DNA of 64,000 nt, taken from Desulfuromonas sp. KJ2020. Lineage in GTDB: Bacteria; Desulfobacterota; Desulfuromonadia; Desulfuromonadales; SZUA-540. Below the pieces are notes generated by a model. The model had not been told where the DNA came from, made no database searches, and worked only from the letters and a program-made list of their open reading frames with translations. The stretch spans positions 41,684-105,683 of the forward strand of contig NZ_JAKUKE010000003.1 in NCBI RefSeq assembly GCF_024197615.1, in the 5' to 3' direction. A program made the position numbers and the translations under genes. This document shows, one piece after another, positions 54,904-64,000 of this stretch. Within the stretch, counting starts at the first letter, position 1, and each line of letters opens with the position of its first letter.

Positions 54904-56124
54904 TCAGCCGATTCCCTGGCTGGCCTGAAAAATAGGCAGCAGAATGGCCATGACGATAAAGCCGACAACGGTCCCCATCAGAAGAATCATCAGCGGTTCG
55001 AGCAGGGACAGGGCACCGGTAATCGCCAGTTCCACTTCGTGATCGTAGGCATCGGCCACGCGAAAAAGCATGGTTTCCATGTCACCGCTTCGTTCGCCGA
55101 CGGCGGTCATCTGCGTGAGCATGGGGGGAAAGACTGCGGCCCGCTTGAGAGGGGCGGACAGACCTTCTCCCTCGCGCACGGCGGCGGCGGTATCCTCCAG
55201 GGCTTCGCGCAGCAGCTGGTTCTGCAGCAGATTGCGGGTGATGTCGAGGGCTGCCAGCAGGGGCAGTCCGCTTTGCAGCAGGGTGCCCAGGGTGCGAGCG
55301 AACCGTGAGGTGGCCACCAGCAGATTCAGGCGGCCGACCACGGGGATCGACAGGGCAAGGCGGTGCAGCTGCCAGCGCCCCCGTTCCGTGCGGCGATACC
55401 GCAAAAAGGCGAAGACGGCGGCGGCCAGCAGGGCCAGAATGAGCCAGGCATAATCGACGAGCAGATCGCTGCCGCGGATGAGAAGCAGGGTCGGCCAGGG
55501 CAGGGATTGCCCCAGATCCTCCAGCATACGGGTGACTTTCGGAACGACGAAGGTGACCAGAAAGACGAGGACGCCGCTGCCGATGAGAGCCATGAGGATG
55601 GGGTAGGCGAGGGCGGCGCGCAGTCGGCTCTTCATGCGGACCTGCTCTTCCAGAAAATCGGCCAGGCGCTGGAGAACCTGCTCCAGGGTGCCGCTGTTTT
55701 CACCGACCTCAATCATGTTGACATAGAGTTCGGGGAAGACCCGTCCTTCGCCGGCCAGGCTCTGATGCAGCGATTCGCCGCGGACCACCTCTTCACGCAC
55801 GCGGGAGAGGGTGCGGCCCAGGGTCGGGTTCTCCAGCTGCGAGCTGACAGTCTGCAGGGTTTCGTCCAGCGGCAGACCGGCGCCGAGCAGGGTGGCCATC
55901 TGGCGGGTGGCGGCGGCCAGTTCCATGGTCGACACGCTGCTTTTAAAGAGCGTCAGCGATCGTTTGGCCTTCTCGCCCCTGACGGTTTTCTCTTCCTTCA
56001 GATCAGTCGCGTAGATCCCCTGCTCGCGCAGCTTCTGCAAGCCCAGCTTTTTGCCGGAAGCCTCGATCACGCCGTTCACCTTTTTCCCGCGGGCGTCAAA
56101 ACCGGTGTACTCGAATAGAGGCAC
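54904..56124 (-). CDS. gspF: type II secretion inner-membrane platform protein F
   Basis: Polytopic core of the assembly platform. 406 residues with two GspF repeats (about 65-190 and 265-395); membrane segments around 170-190, 220-240 and 375-400. Signatures: YTGFDARGKKVNG at the N-terminus and GLPLDETLQTVSSQLENPTL. Start is GTG, two bases after the gspE stop. Confidence 0.94.
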   Translation of the reverse strand: MPLFEYTGFDARGKKVNGVIEASGKKLGLQKLREQGIYATDLKEEKTVRGEKAKRSLTLFKSSVSTMELAAATRQMATLLGAGLPLDETLQTVSSQLENPTLGRTLSRVREEVVRGESLHQSLAGEGRVFPELYVNMIEVGENSGTLEQVLQRLADFLEEQVRMKSRLRAALAYPILMALIGSGVLVFLVTFVVPKVTRMLEDLGQSLPWPTLLLIRGSDLLVDYAWLILALLAAAVFAFLRYRRTERGRWQLHRLALSIPVVGRLNLLVATSRFARTLGTLLQSGLPLLAALDITRNLLQNQLLREALEDTAAAVREGEGLSAPLKRAAVFPPMLTQMTAVGERSGDMETMLFRVADAYDHEVELAITGALSLLEPLMILLMGTVVGFIVMAILLPIFQASQGIG

Positions 56125-56126
56125 GG

Positions 56127-57863
<1,737 letters not shown>

Positions 57864-57869
57864 CCGTCA

Positions 57870-59942
57870 CTATTCCCAGGGGTCTTGAGGAGCTTGTTGC
57901 AGACTGGCGGGATCGACAGGCAAATCCTGTGGCAGTTCAGCTGGGAGCACGGGGGCGATGTTGCCCTCCTTGAACTGATCCATCTGGTTTTTGGCTCGAC
58001 GCGTCACCTGGGCCAAATCGTTGGCGTCATTGATAATGCGCGGAGTGACAAAGAGCAGCAGGTTGGTTTTTCTCTCACTGCTGTTCTTGCTCTTAAAAAG
58101 CCAGCCAAGCAGGGGGATGTCGCCGAGTAAGGGCACCTTGGTCACTGATTGCTGGACATCACTGCGGATGAGGCCGCCCAGGGCGACGGTGCGGCCGTCC
58201 TCAGCCAGCACGGTGTTGCGGAGCAGGCGTTTGGTCAAGGTCGGACCGACATCGTTGACGTCACCGACGTTGGTGCTGGCGAGGTCGGTGATCTCCTGAT
58301 AGACGTTGAGGCGCACCAGGTTGTCCTGGATGATCTGGGGTGTCAGCCGCAGGGTCAGGGCAACGTCCTTGCGCTCGACGGAGACGCTCTGTGCCAGCGA
58401 GCTGCCGCCGGCGTCCGTGAGGCGGTTGGTGATGATGGGGACGTTGGAGCCGACGATGATTTCGGCCTCTTCGTTGTCCGAGGTCAGCAGGCGCGGGGCC
58501 GACAGGATGTTGACGTCACCGTCGGTCTTGGACAGGTTGATCAGCGCCGACAGCGCCGGCACCGTGATGGTCTTGCTGCTGTCGTTGGGATCGGTGACCG
58601 TGATGGTGTTGAACAGGCCGCCCAGCATGATGCCGTTGACCGCCTTGGTGAGAATACCCGTGTAGCCATCTTCGTCGGGAATCAACTCCGCCGCCGCTGA
58701 GGGTCCTGTCGAAGCGAAGACAGCGCTGTCCGAACCGGTGTCGATCGCCCCTTGCAGGGAGACGCCCAGAGCCCGGGTGGCATCCATGGACAGCTCCAGG
58801 ATGAGGGCCTCGACGAACACCTGTTTGCGCTTGATATCGAGCTGGCTGATGATGCCTTTAAGCACTTCGTAGTCTTCCGGCGAGGCGTTGATGATCAGGG
58901 AATTGGTCGGTTTGTCGGCAATGATGCTGGTGGCGCCGGCTTGGGGCGTCGGCGTCGGCGGGGCACCCGGCTGGACCTTCTCCTGGGCCTTGATGCCGGT
59001 GACGATCTCGTTGAGGGTTTTGGCCAGGGTCTCGGCATCGGCGTTTTTCAGGTAGTAGACGTTGATGCCGGAGCGGTCCTGCACCGGCTTCTGATCCAGT
59101 TTGGCAATCAGGTCGCGGATCATCGTCATGTCTTCCTGGCTGGCCATGACGATAAGCAGGTTGCCGCGGGCGTAGGGCAGCACTTTACTGACCTCCTTGC
59201 CGCCGGCGGTCTGCACGTTGCCAGCGGCCCGCCGACGGGCCACGGGGCTGGCGCCCCCTTCGGACAAAATCTGGGTGACGAGCTGGGCAACCTCGTCGGC
59301 CCCGGCGTAAACCAGAGGGATGACATCGAGCATGTCCAGCGAACTGGGGACGTCCAGTTCCCGGGCGATGCGGGTAAGCCGGGAGATGTTGGCGGCGCTG
59401 TCCGTGATGACCAGGGTGTTCGAAGCCGGAAAGGCCACAATGCTGCTTGTTTTGGGGATAAGAGGCGCCAGGACGGTGGTGGCCAGTTCGCTGGCGTCGA
59501 TGTTCTTCAGCGTAATGAGGCGGGTAACATATTTCTCGTTGATTTCTCCGCGTACCCCGGGTCCGATGGTGGGCAGGTTGCTTTCCTTGGCGTCTTTAAT
59601 CGCCACGATCTTGTTGGTCTTGCCCGACGGCACCACCGTGTAGCCCTTGGTATTGAGCACGGTGAGAAAAAGCTGGAACGCGTCGTTGATCGACATCAGA
59701 TCCGGCGAGATAATGGTCACTTTGCCGCGCACCGATTCGTCATAGACGAAGTTCATACCGGTCACCTCACTGACAGTGCGAATGAGGTCAGGCAGCTCGA
59801 TGTCCTTGAAGTTCAGGGATACCATGTTGGGATCCTGACTTTCCTCGGTCGCCTCGGGCTGTGCAGCCGCCAGGATGGGAAGATGCCAGATAAAGAGCAG
59901 GCAAAGAAGAAAGGACCACCGGATCAACGATTTTTTTAACAC
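57870..59942 (-). CDS. gspD: type II secretion outer-membrane secretin D
   Basis: Outer-membrane channel of the system. 690 residues from GTG 59942, which lies 9 bases after AGGAGG; ATG 59969 is upstream but inside gspC and has no ribosome site. Signal peptide about 1-27 (LIRWSFLLCLLFIWHLPILAAA), N0-N3 periplasmic domains (about 35-320) and the secretin domain (about 360-640) with VPLLGDIPLLGWLFK and TNLLLFVTPRII. Confidence 0.93.
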   Translation of the reverse strand: MLKKSLIRWSFLLCLLFIWHLPILAAAQPEATEESQDPNMVSLNFKDIELPDLIRTVSEVTGMNFVYDESVRGKVTIISPDLMSINDAFQLFLTVLNTKGYTVVPSGKTNKIVAIKDAKESNLPTIGPGVRGEINEKYVTRLITLKNIDASELATTVLAPLIPKTSSIVAFPASNTLVITDSAANISRLTRIARELDVPSSLDMLDVIPLVYAGADEVAQLVTQILSEGGASPVARRRAAGNVQTAGGKEVSKVLPYARGNLLIVMASQEDMTMIRDLIAKLDQKPVQDRSGINVYYLKNADAETLAKTLNEIVTGIKAQEKVQPGAPPTPTPQAGATSIIADKPTNSLIINASPEDYEVLKGIISQLDIKRKQVFVEALILELSMDATRALGVSLQGAIDTGSDSAVFASTGPSAAAELIPDEDGYTGILTKAVNGIMLGGLFNTITVTDPNDSSKTITVPALSALINLSKTDGDVNILSAPRLLTSDNEEAEIIVGSNVPIITNRLTDAGGSSLAQSVSVERKDVALTLRLTPQIIQDNLVRLNVYQEITDLASTNVGDVNDVGPTLTKRLLRNTVLAEDGRTVALGGLIRSDVQQSVTKVPLLGDIPLLGWLFKSKNSSERKTNLLLFVTPRIINDANDLAQVTRRAKNQMDQFKEGNIAPVLPAELPQDLPVDPASLQQAPQDPWE

Positions 59943-59955
59943 CTGGGTTGGCCTC

Positions 59956-60867
59956 CTAGTTGACTTCATAGGCGAAATTCATCGGCTGGCCATTGCGCTC
60001 CAGACCGACGACAATGTTTTTGGCTTCGCGCAGCTGCTGAAAGATCTGCAGGGCTTTTTCCGGGCTGTCCAGCGTGACGCCGTTCACCTCGATGACGACA
60101 TCTCCCAGCTGCAGACCCATCTGAGCCAGGATGGAGTTGGGGCGGATCATTTTGACGGCAAAACCCGCCGTCTTGCCGTCGATGAGGCGCGGTTCCATGC
60201 GGGCCTGCTGCAGCAGTTCACCGATGTTCTGGCGCGCCCGTTCCGCCTGCTGGCGGGGGATGGCCCACTTGTTGTCGCCCACAGCCCTGACCTGGTAGTC
60301 GTCGGTCCCGGCGCGCTTGGCGGCAGCGGGAGGGACGGTCGTTTGGGGCTGGGCCTTTTGTCCCTCCTCGTGGATAACGAGGGTTTCCCGAGAGCCGTCA
60401 GGGTAACGGACGGTGACGGCGTCTCGGGTGATCTCTTCCAGCCGGCCATTGCCGGGCAGACTGTCATCCAGACGAAAAATATCGATTTCGTTGTTGGCCC
60501 GGATAAGGGCCAAGGATTCGGGGCCACGCGCCACGGTACCTATCAGGGTCAGGCTGCCGCGGGTGGCGGGGGCCATCGAGGCCGTGGCAGAGGTGGGGGC
60601 TGCGGCGCGGGTCGCGTTTTGAAAAGAGACCACGGGGCTGCTGCCCGATGAATCAAAAATATTGCGGACGAGAATGCCTTCGTAGTCGGACAGCGCCGCC
60701 TGCCGCTCTCTGGCCAGGGCTGGCGGGGTGGCTCCCTGGGCCATGATGACTGGGGGGCTGACGAAGATGCCGATACCGTCCGCGGCCAGCTTCCCGAGGG
60801 ACAGTCCCAGTAGGGCCACCAGCAGCAGAAGGAACTCGCGATAATAGCGTTGCAGGATGACAAGCAT
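59956..60867 (-). CDS. gspC: type II secretion protein C
   Basis: Inner-membrane protein connecting the platform to the secretin. 303 residues: membrane segment about 10-28 (REFLLLLVALLGLSLGKLA), homology region (about 95-165, GTVARGPESLALI) and a C-terminal PDZ domain (about 225-300, LGDVVIEVNGVTLDSPEKAL). First gene of the operon. Its last codons overlap the region before gspD, whose ribosome site begins at the gspC stop. Confidence 0.9.
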   Translation of the reverse strand: MLVILQRYYREFLLLLVALLGLSLGKLAADGIGIFVSPPVIMAQGATPPALARERQAALSDYEGILVRNIFDSSGSSPVVSFQNATRAAAPTSATASMAPATRGSLTLIGTVARGPESLALIRANNEIDIFRLDDSLPGNGRLEEITRDAVTVRYPDGSRETLVIHEEGQKAQPQTTVPPAAAKRAGTDDYQVRAVGDNKWAIPRQQAERARQNIGELLQQARMEPRLIDGKTAGFAVKMIRPNSILAQMGLQLGDVVIEVNGVTLDSPEKALQIFQQLREAKNIVVGLERNGQPMNFAYEVN

Positions 60868-60932
60868 GAAGGGTCCGATGATGAATCGTTATATAGTGAT
60901 ACAGTGCGGGATGGTCATCGTCTAACGCCTTT

Positions 60933-60960
60933 ATATTATGGAAGAATCTTGAAAATGCAA
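60933..60960 (-). promoter_or_regulatory. candidate gsp operon promoter
   Basis: On the minus strand TTGCAT (60960-60955), 16-base spacer, TAATAT (60938-60933), about 65 bases before gspC. The 264-base divergent gap to polA is A+T-rich; a weaker plus-strand candidate (TTGGTT and CAGAAT near 61072-61100) could serve polA. Confidence 0.4.
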
Positions 60961-61131
60961 GGGTTTTTCCTTACGACTTTTCAGGAGCAAAAACGAACGG
61001 TGTTTTTAATGAGAGAAAAAAGGGCGAAATCGGCAGGTTGTTCCAAGCAAAAACACGCCTTTGGTTAAACGGTTGGTTTTTGCCTCGAGAAGTGGCAGAA
61101 TGTCTGGCGCTTCTGACCAGGAGGATACCCC

Positions 61132-63804
61132 ATGACATCACAGTCCAAACGACTTTATCTCATCGATGGCTCATCCTACATCTACCGAGCCTATTTTGCC
61201 ATCCGGCATCTGTCCAATTCGAAGGGATTCGCCACCAACGCCGTCTACGGCTTCATCAATATGCTGCTCAAAGTGGTGCGGGAGGAGGAGCCCGATCATC
61301 TGGCCGTGGTCTTCGATGCCCCGGGGCCGACCTTTCGCAAAGAGATCTACGACGCGTACAAGGCGAACCGAGCCAAGATGCCCGAAGATCTGGTGCCACA
61401 GATTCCGGTGATCAAGGATGTGGTGCGGGCCTTCAACATGCCGGCCATCGAAAAGGAGGGATTCGAGGCGGACGATATCATCGCCACGCTGGCCCGGCGC
61501 TTTGCCGCCGAGGGGATGGACGTCACCGTGGTCACCGGTGACAAGGATCTCATGCAGATCGTCAATGAGCGGGTGCGTCTGCTCGACACCATGAAGGACA
61601 AGGTCTCCGGCCCGGCCGAGGTGCTGGAGCGTTTCGGCGGCCCGCCGGAAAAGGTGATCGAGGTGCAGGCCCTGGCCGGCGACAGTTCGGACAACGTTCC
61701 CGGCGTGCCCGGCATCGGCGAGAAGACGGCGGTAAAGCTGATCCAGGAGTTCGGCTCTGTCGAAGAGCTGCTGGCCCGGGTCGACGAGGTCAAAGGGAAG
61801 ATGCAGGAAAAACTGCGCGAATTCGGCGAGCAGGCGGTGCTGTCCAAAAAGCTGGTGACCCTGGTCGATGACGTGCCTCTCGAGGTGGATTACGACAATT
61901 TTTCCCTTTCTGAACCCAACCGGCAAGCCCTGACCGCCATCTTCAAGGAGATGGAGTTTCACAAGCTGATTCAGGAGTTCTCCACCGAAAATCGCGCCAC
62001 CGGGGAAAACTATCACGGCGTGTTGGATGAAAAGGCCCTCGATGCCCTTGTCGCCCGCCTGCAAGTGGCCCCCCGTTTTGCCTTCGATACGGAGACGACC
62101 AGCCTGACCGCTGTTCAGGCGGATCTGGTCGGCCTGTCCTTTGCCCTCGAACCGGAAGAGGCTTGGTATATTCCCGTGGGCCATCGTTATCTGGGGGCAC
62201 CCGAGCAGCTGGCGCGGGACCATGTGCTGGACAGGCTGCGTCCTTTGCTGGAGGATGCGAGCCTTGGCAAGATCGGCCAGAACATCAAGTACGATGCGCT
62301 GGTGCTGCGGCGGGCCGGCGTACAGGTCAAGGGGATCACCTTCGATACCATGCTGGCCTCCTACCTCACCAACCCGGCCTCCAAGAGTCACGGTATGGAT
62401 GCCCTGGCCAGTGAACTGCTCGGCCACAAGACCATCAGCTATGCCGAGATGACCGGCAGTGGCAAGAAGCAGATCGGTTTTGAGGAAGTCGAGGTGGAAA
62501 AGGCCATTGTGTATGCGGCCGAAGATGCCGATATCACGCTGCGTCTGGCCGAAGTTCTGGAGCCGAAGCTGCAGGAGACGGAGCAGGAGACCCTCTTTCG
62601 GGACGTGGAGATGCCGCTGGTCGAGGTGCTGACCGACATGGAGTGGACCGGAATCCGCATCGATTCGGGCTTCCTGGAAGGGCTCTCCGCCGAGATGGAG
62701 CAGAAACTGACAACGCTGGAAAAGGAGATTTTCGAGCTGGCCGGCGGTTCTTTCAATATCGGGTCGCCCAAGCAGCTTGGCGAAGTGCTCTTTGAGCGTC
62801 TCGGACTCCCCAAGGGGAAGAAGACCAAGACGGGCTGGTCGACGGACGTGGAGGTGCTCAACAAACTGGCTGAGGACCATCCCGTGGCGGCGAAAATTCT
62901 CGACTACCGCTCGCTGGCCAAGCTCAAGGGAACCTACGCCGATGCCCTGCCCAAACTGGTCAACCCGGAGACAGGGCGGATACATACCTCTTTCAATCAG
63001 GCCGTGACCGCGACGGGTCGACTTTCCTCCAGCGATCCCAACCTGCAGAACATCCCCATCCGCACGGAAGAAGGGAGCCGTCTCCGCGAAGCCTTCATTC
63101 CGGCCGAGGGCAATCTGCTGATCTCCGCCGACTATTCCCAGATCGAGCTGCGGGTGCTGGCCCATATGGCCGACGAGGCGGTGCTGCAGGAGAGCTTTGC
63201 CCAGGGGGAGGATATCCATCGCCGGACGGCCAGCGAGGTCTTCGGGGTCTTCCCCGAGATGGTGACGGCGGAAATGCGGCGACAGGCCAAGACCATCAAT
63301 TTCGGCGTCATCTACGGCATGGGAGCCTTCAGCCTCGGCAAAGACCTGGGCATTCCCACCCGCGAGGCCCAGACCTTCATCGACAACTACTTCGCCCGCT
63401 ACCCTGGCATCAAGGCCTTCATGGAGGGCAAGAAAGAGGAGGCCCGCGAGAAACTCTATGTTTCCACCCTGCTGGGCCGCCGCTGTGCCGTGCCCGAGAT
63501 CAACAGCAAGAATGGCGCCATCCGCAGCTACGCCGAACGCAACGCCATCAACTATCCGATCCAGGGGTCAGCGGCCGATATCGTCAAGATTGCCATGGTG
63601 CGCATCCACGCGCGCCTGCGTCAGGAGGGCCTGCAGGCGGCGATGGTGCTGCAGGTGCACGACGAACTGGTCTTCGATGTGCCGGAACGGGAAGTGGAGC
63701 AGGTCAAGCGCCTGGTACGCGAGGAAATGGAGGGCGCGGTGGCGCTCAAAGTGCCGCTGCTGGTCGAACTCGGTGTGGGCAAAAATTGGCGGCAGGCTCA
63801 CTAA
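61132..63804 (+). CDS. polA: DNA polymerase I
   Basis: Repair and Okazaki-fragment polymerase. 890 residues, three domains. 5'-nuclease about 1-290 (ADDIIATLA, GDSSDNVPGVPGIGEK). 3'-5' exonuclease about 310-490, apparently active: D319 and E321 in FDTET, GQNIKYDAL (motif II) and YAAEDAD (motif III). Polymerase about 510-890: motif A DYSQIELR (D667), motif B RRQAKTINFGVIYG, motif C VHDELVF (D844). AGGAGG-type site before ATG. Confidence 0.97.
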   Translation: MTSQSKRLYLIDGSSYIYRAYFAIRHLSNSKGFATNAVYGFINMLLKVVREEEPDHLAVVFDAPGPTFRKEIYDAYKANRAKMPEDLVPQIPVIKDVVRAFNMPAIEKEGFEADDIIATLARRFAAEGMDVTVVTGDKDLMQIVNERVRLLDTMKDKVSGPAEVLERFGGPPEKVIEVQALAGDSSDNVPGVPGIGEKTAVKLIQEFGSVEELLARVDEVKGKMQEKLREFGEQAVLSKKLVTLVDDVPLEVDYDNFSLSEPNRQALTAIFKEMEFHKLIQEFSTENRATGENYHGVLDEKALDALVARLQVAPRFAFDTETTSLTAVQADLVGLSFALEPEEAWYIPVGHRYLGAPEQLARDHVLDRLRPLLEDASLGKIGQNIKYDALVLRRAGVQVKGITFDTMLASYLTNPASKSHGMDALASELLGHKTISYAEMTGSGKKQIGFEEVEVEKAIVYAAEDADITLRLAEVLEPKLQETEQETLFRDVEMPLVEVLTDMEWTGIRIDSGFLEGLSAEMEQKLTTLEKEIFELAGGSFNIGSPKQLGEVLFERLGLPKGKKTKTGWSTDVEVLNKLAEDHPVAAKILDYRSLAKLKGTYADALPKLVNPETGRIHTSFNQAVTATGRLSSSDPNLQNIPIRTEEGSRLREAFIPAEGNLLISADYSQIELRVLAHMADEAVLQESFAQGEDIHRRTASEVFGVFPEMVTAEMRRQAKTINFGVIYGMGAFSLGKDLGIPTREAQTFIDNYFARYPGIKAFMEGKKEEAREKLYVSTLLGRRCAVPEINSKNGAIRSYAERNAINYPIQGSAADIVKIAMVRIHARLRQEGLQAAMVLQVHDELVFDVPEREVEQVKRLVREEMEGAVALKVPLLVELGVGKNWRQAH

Positions 63805-63832
63805 AAAGAGGCCGCGGGCGGGGTCATAGCGG

Positions 63833-63859
63833 TTGTTTTTCCCGGTGACTGGGTATAAT
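63833..63859 (+). promoter_or_regulatory. promoter candidate for the right-edge gene
   Basis: Perfect -10 TATAAT (63854-63859). TTGTTT (63833-63838) lies upstream at a short 15-base spacing. About 45 bases before the next ATG. Confidence 0.45.
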
Positions 63860-63905
63860 ATACAGACTGTTTTCAATTCTGCGGGCATGAAATGGGAGGA
63901 AATCC

Positions 63906-64000
63906 ATGATTAAAGAGGTTGGTTTTGTTGGGCTCGGGACGGTCGGCAAGCACATGGCGATCAACCTGTTAAAGGGGAACTACAATCTCACCGTTTTTGA
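63906..64000 (+). CDS. NAD-binding 6-phosphogluconate/3-hydroxyisobutyrate dehydrogenase-like protein (partial)
   Basis: Cut by the window edge after 31 codons. MIKEVGFVGLGTVGKHM is a Rossmann GxGxxG start, followed by AINLLKGNYNLTVFD, typical of the 3-hydroxyisobutyrate or 6-phosphogluconate dehydrogenase family. GGGAGG lies before the ATG. The substrate cannot be judged. Confidence 0.7.
   Translation, partial: MIKEVGFVGLGTVGKHMAINLLKGNYNLTVF

Noticed and set aside
61171-63219. 682-codon minus-strand frame opposite polA
   Set aside because: Shadow frame in G+C-rich codon context. PolA motifs are intact on the plus strand.

Overview
The window looks like a chromosomal segment of a Gram-negative, probably anaerobic member of the Desulfuromonadia (Geobacter/Desulfuromonas/Pelobacter group). 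This is inferred from gene content and order, not from a database match. Pointers are LptD and a complete gspC-N type II secretion operon (an outer membrane), a trp operon carrying both TrpB types, a cdaA-cdaR-glmM cluster, citramalate synthase, an ActP-type symporter with a DUF485 partner, a LysR regulator resembling the selenium-metabolism-associated group, and several small Cys-rich proteins that I associate with this lineage. Nearly all DNA is coding. I see no insertion sequence, prophage, CRISPR array or plasmid marker.

Layout, plus strand, 1-38 kb: trpE-G-D-C-B2-F-B, then a DEAD-box RNA helicase and a family 5 uracil-DNA glycosylase inserted before trpA, then accD, folC and lptD with a terminator. 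Next come a ComEA-like protein, an FtsB/DivIC-like protein, a 59-residue Cys-rich gene, argS and a SPOR-domain protein. Two CAU-anticodon tRNAs follow (initiator Met, then an elongator-type Met or Ile2), a strong terminator, and tilS. Then ftsH-folP-cdaA-cdaR-glmM-pdxJ-acpS-nnr-CBS-tsaE run as one tightly packed series. A structured leader precedes lysC, followed by cimA, a second helix-hairpin-helix protein, a small zinc-ribbon gene, prfC (own promoter and a promoter-proximal hairpin), a metallo-beta-lactamase-fold protein and asnS.

38-45.6 kb is mostly minus strand: a LysR regulator, an unknown membrane protein, an ActP-like symporter with a DUF485 partner (long predicted 5' leader), small genes around a plus-strand TIGR02757 protein, trpS and a 76-residue conserved-looking protein. 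45.6-61 kb, minus strand: lon, a DUF3187 outer-membrane-type protein and gspN-M-L-K-J-I-H-G-F-E-D-C (transcribed from gspC). The right end carries polA on the plus strand and the first 31 codons of an NAD-binding 6-phosphogluconate-dehydrogenase-like protein.

Functionally the left third joins tryptophan, fatty-acid, folate and LPS biogenesis. The middle joins c-di-AMP synthesis to peptidoglycan precursor supply and cofactor synthesis. The right third is protein export, proteolysis and DNA replication/repair. Most interesting for follow-up are unexplained RNA/DNA signals (lysC leader, actP leader, prfC hairpin, two gene-proximal inverted repeats) and the 59-codon gene.
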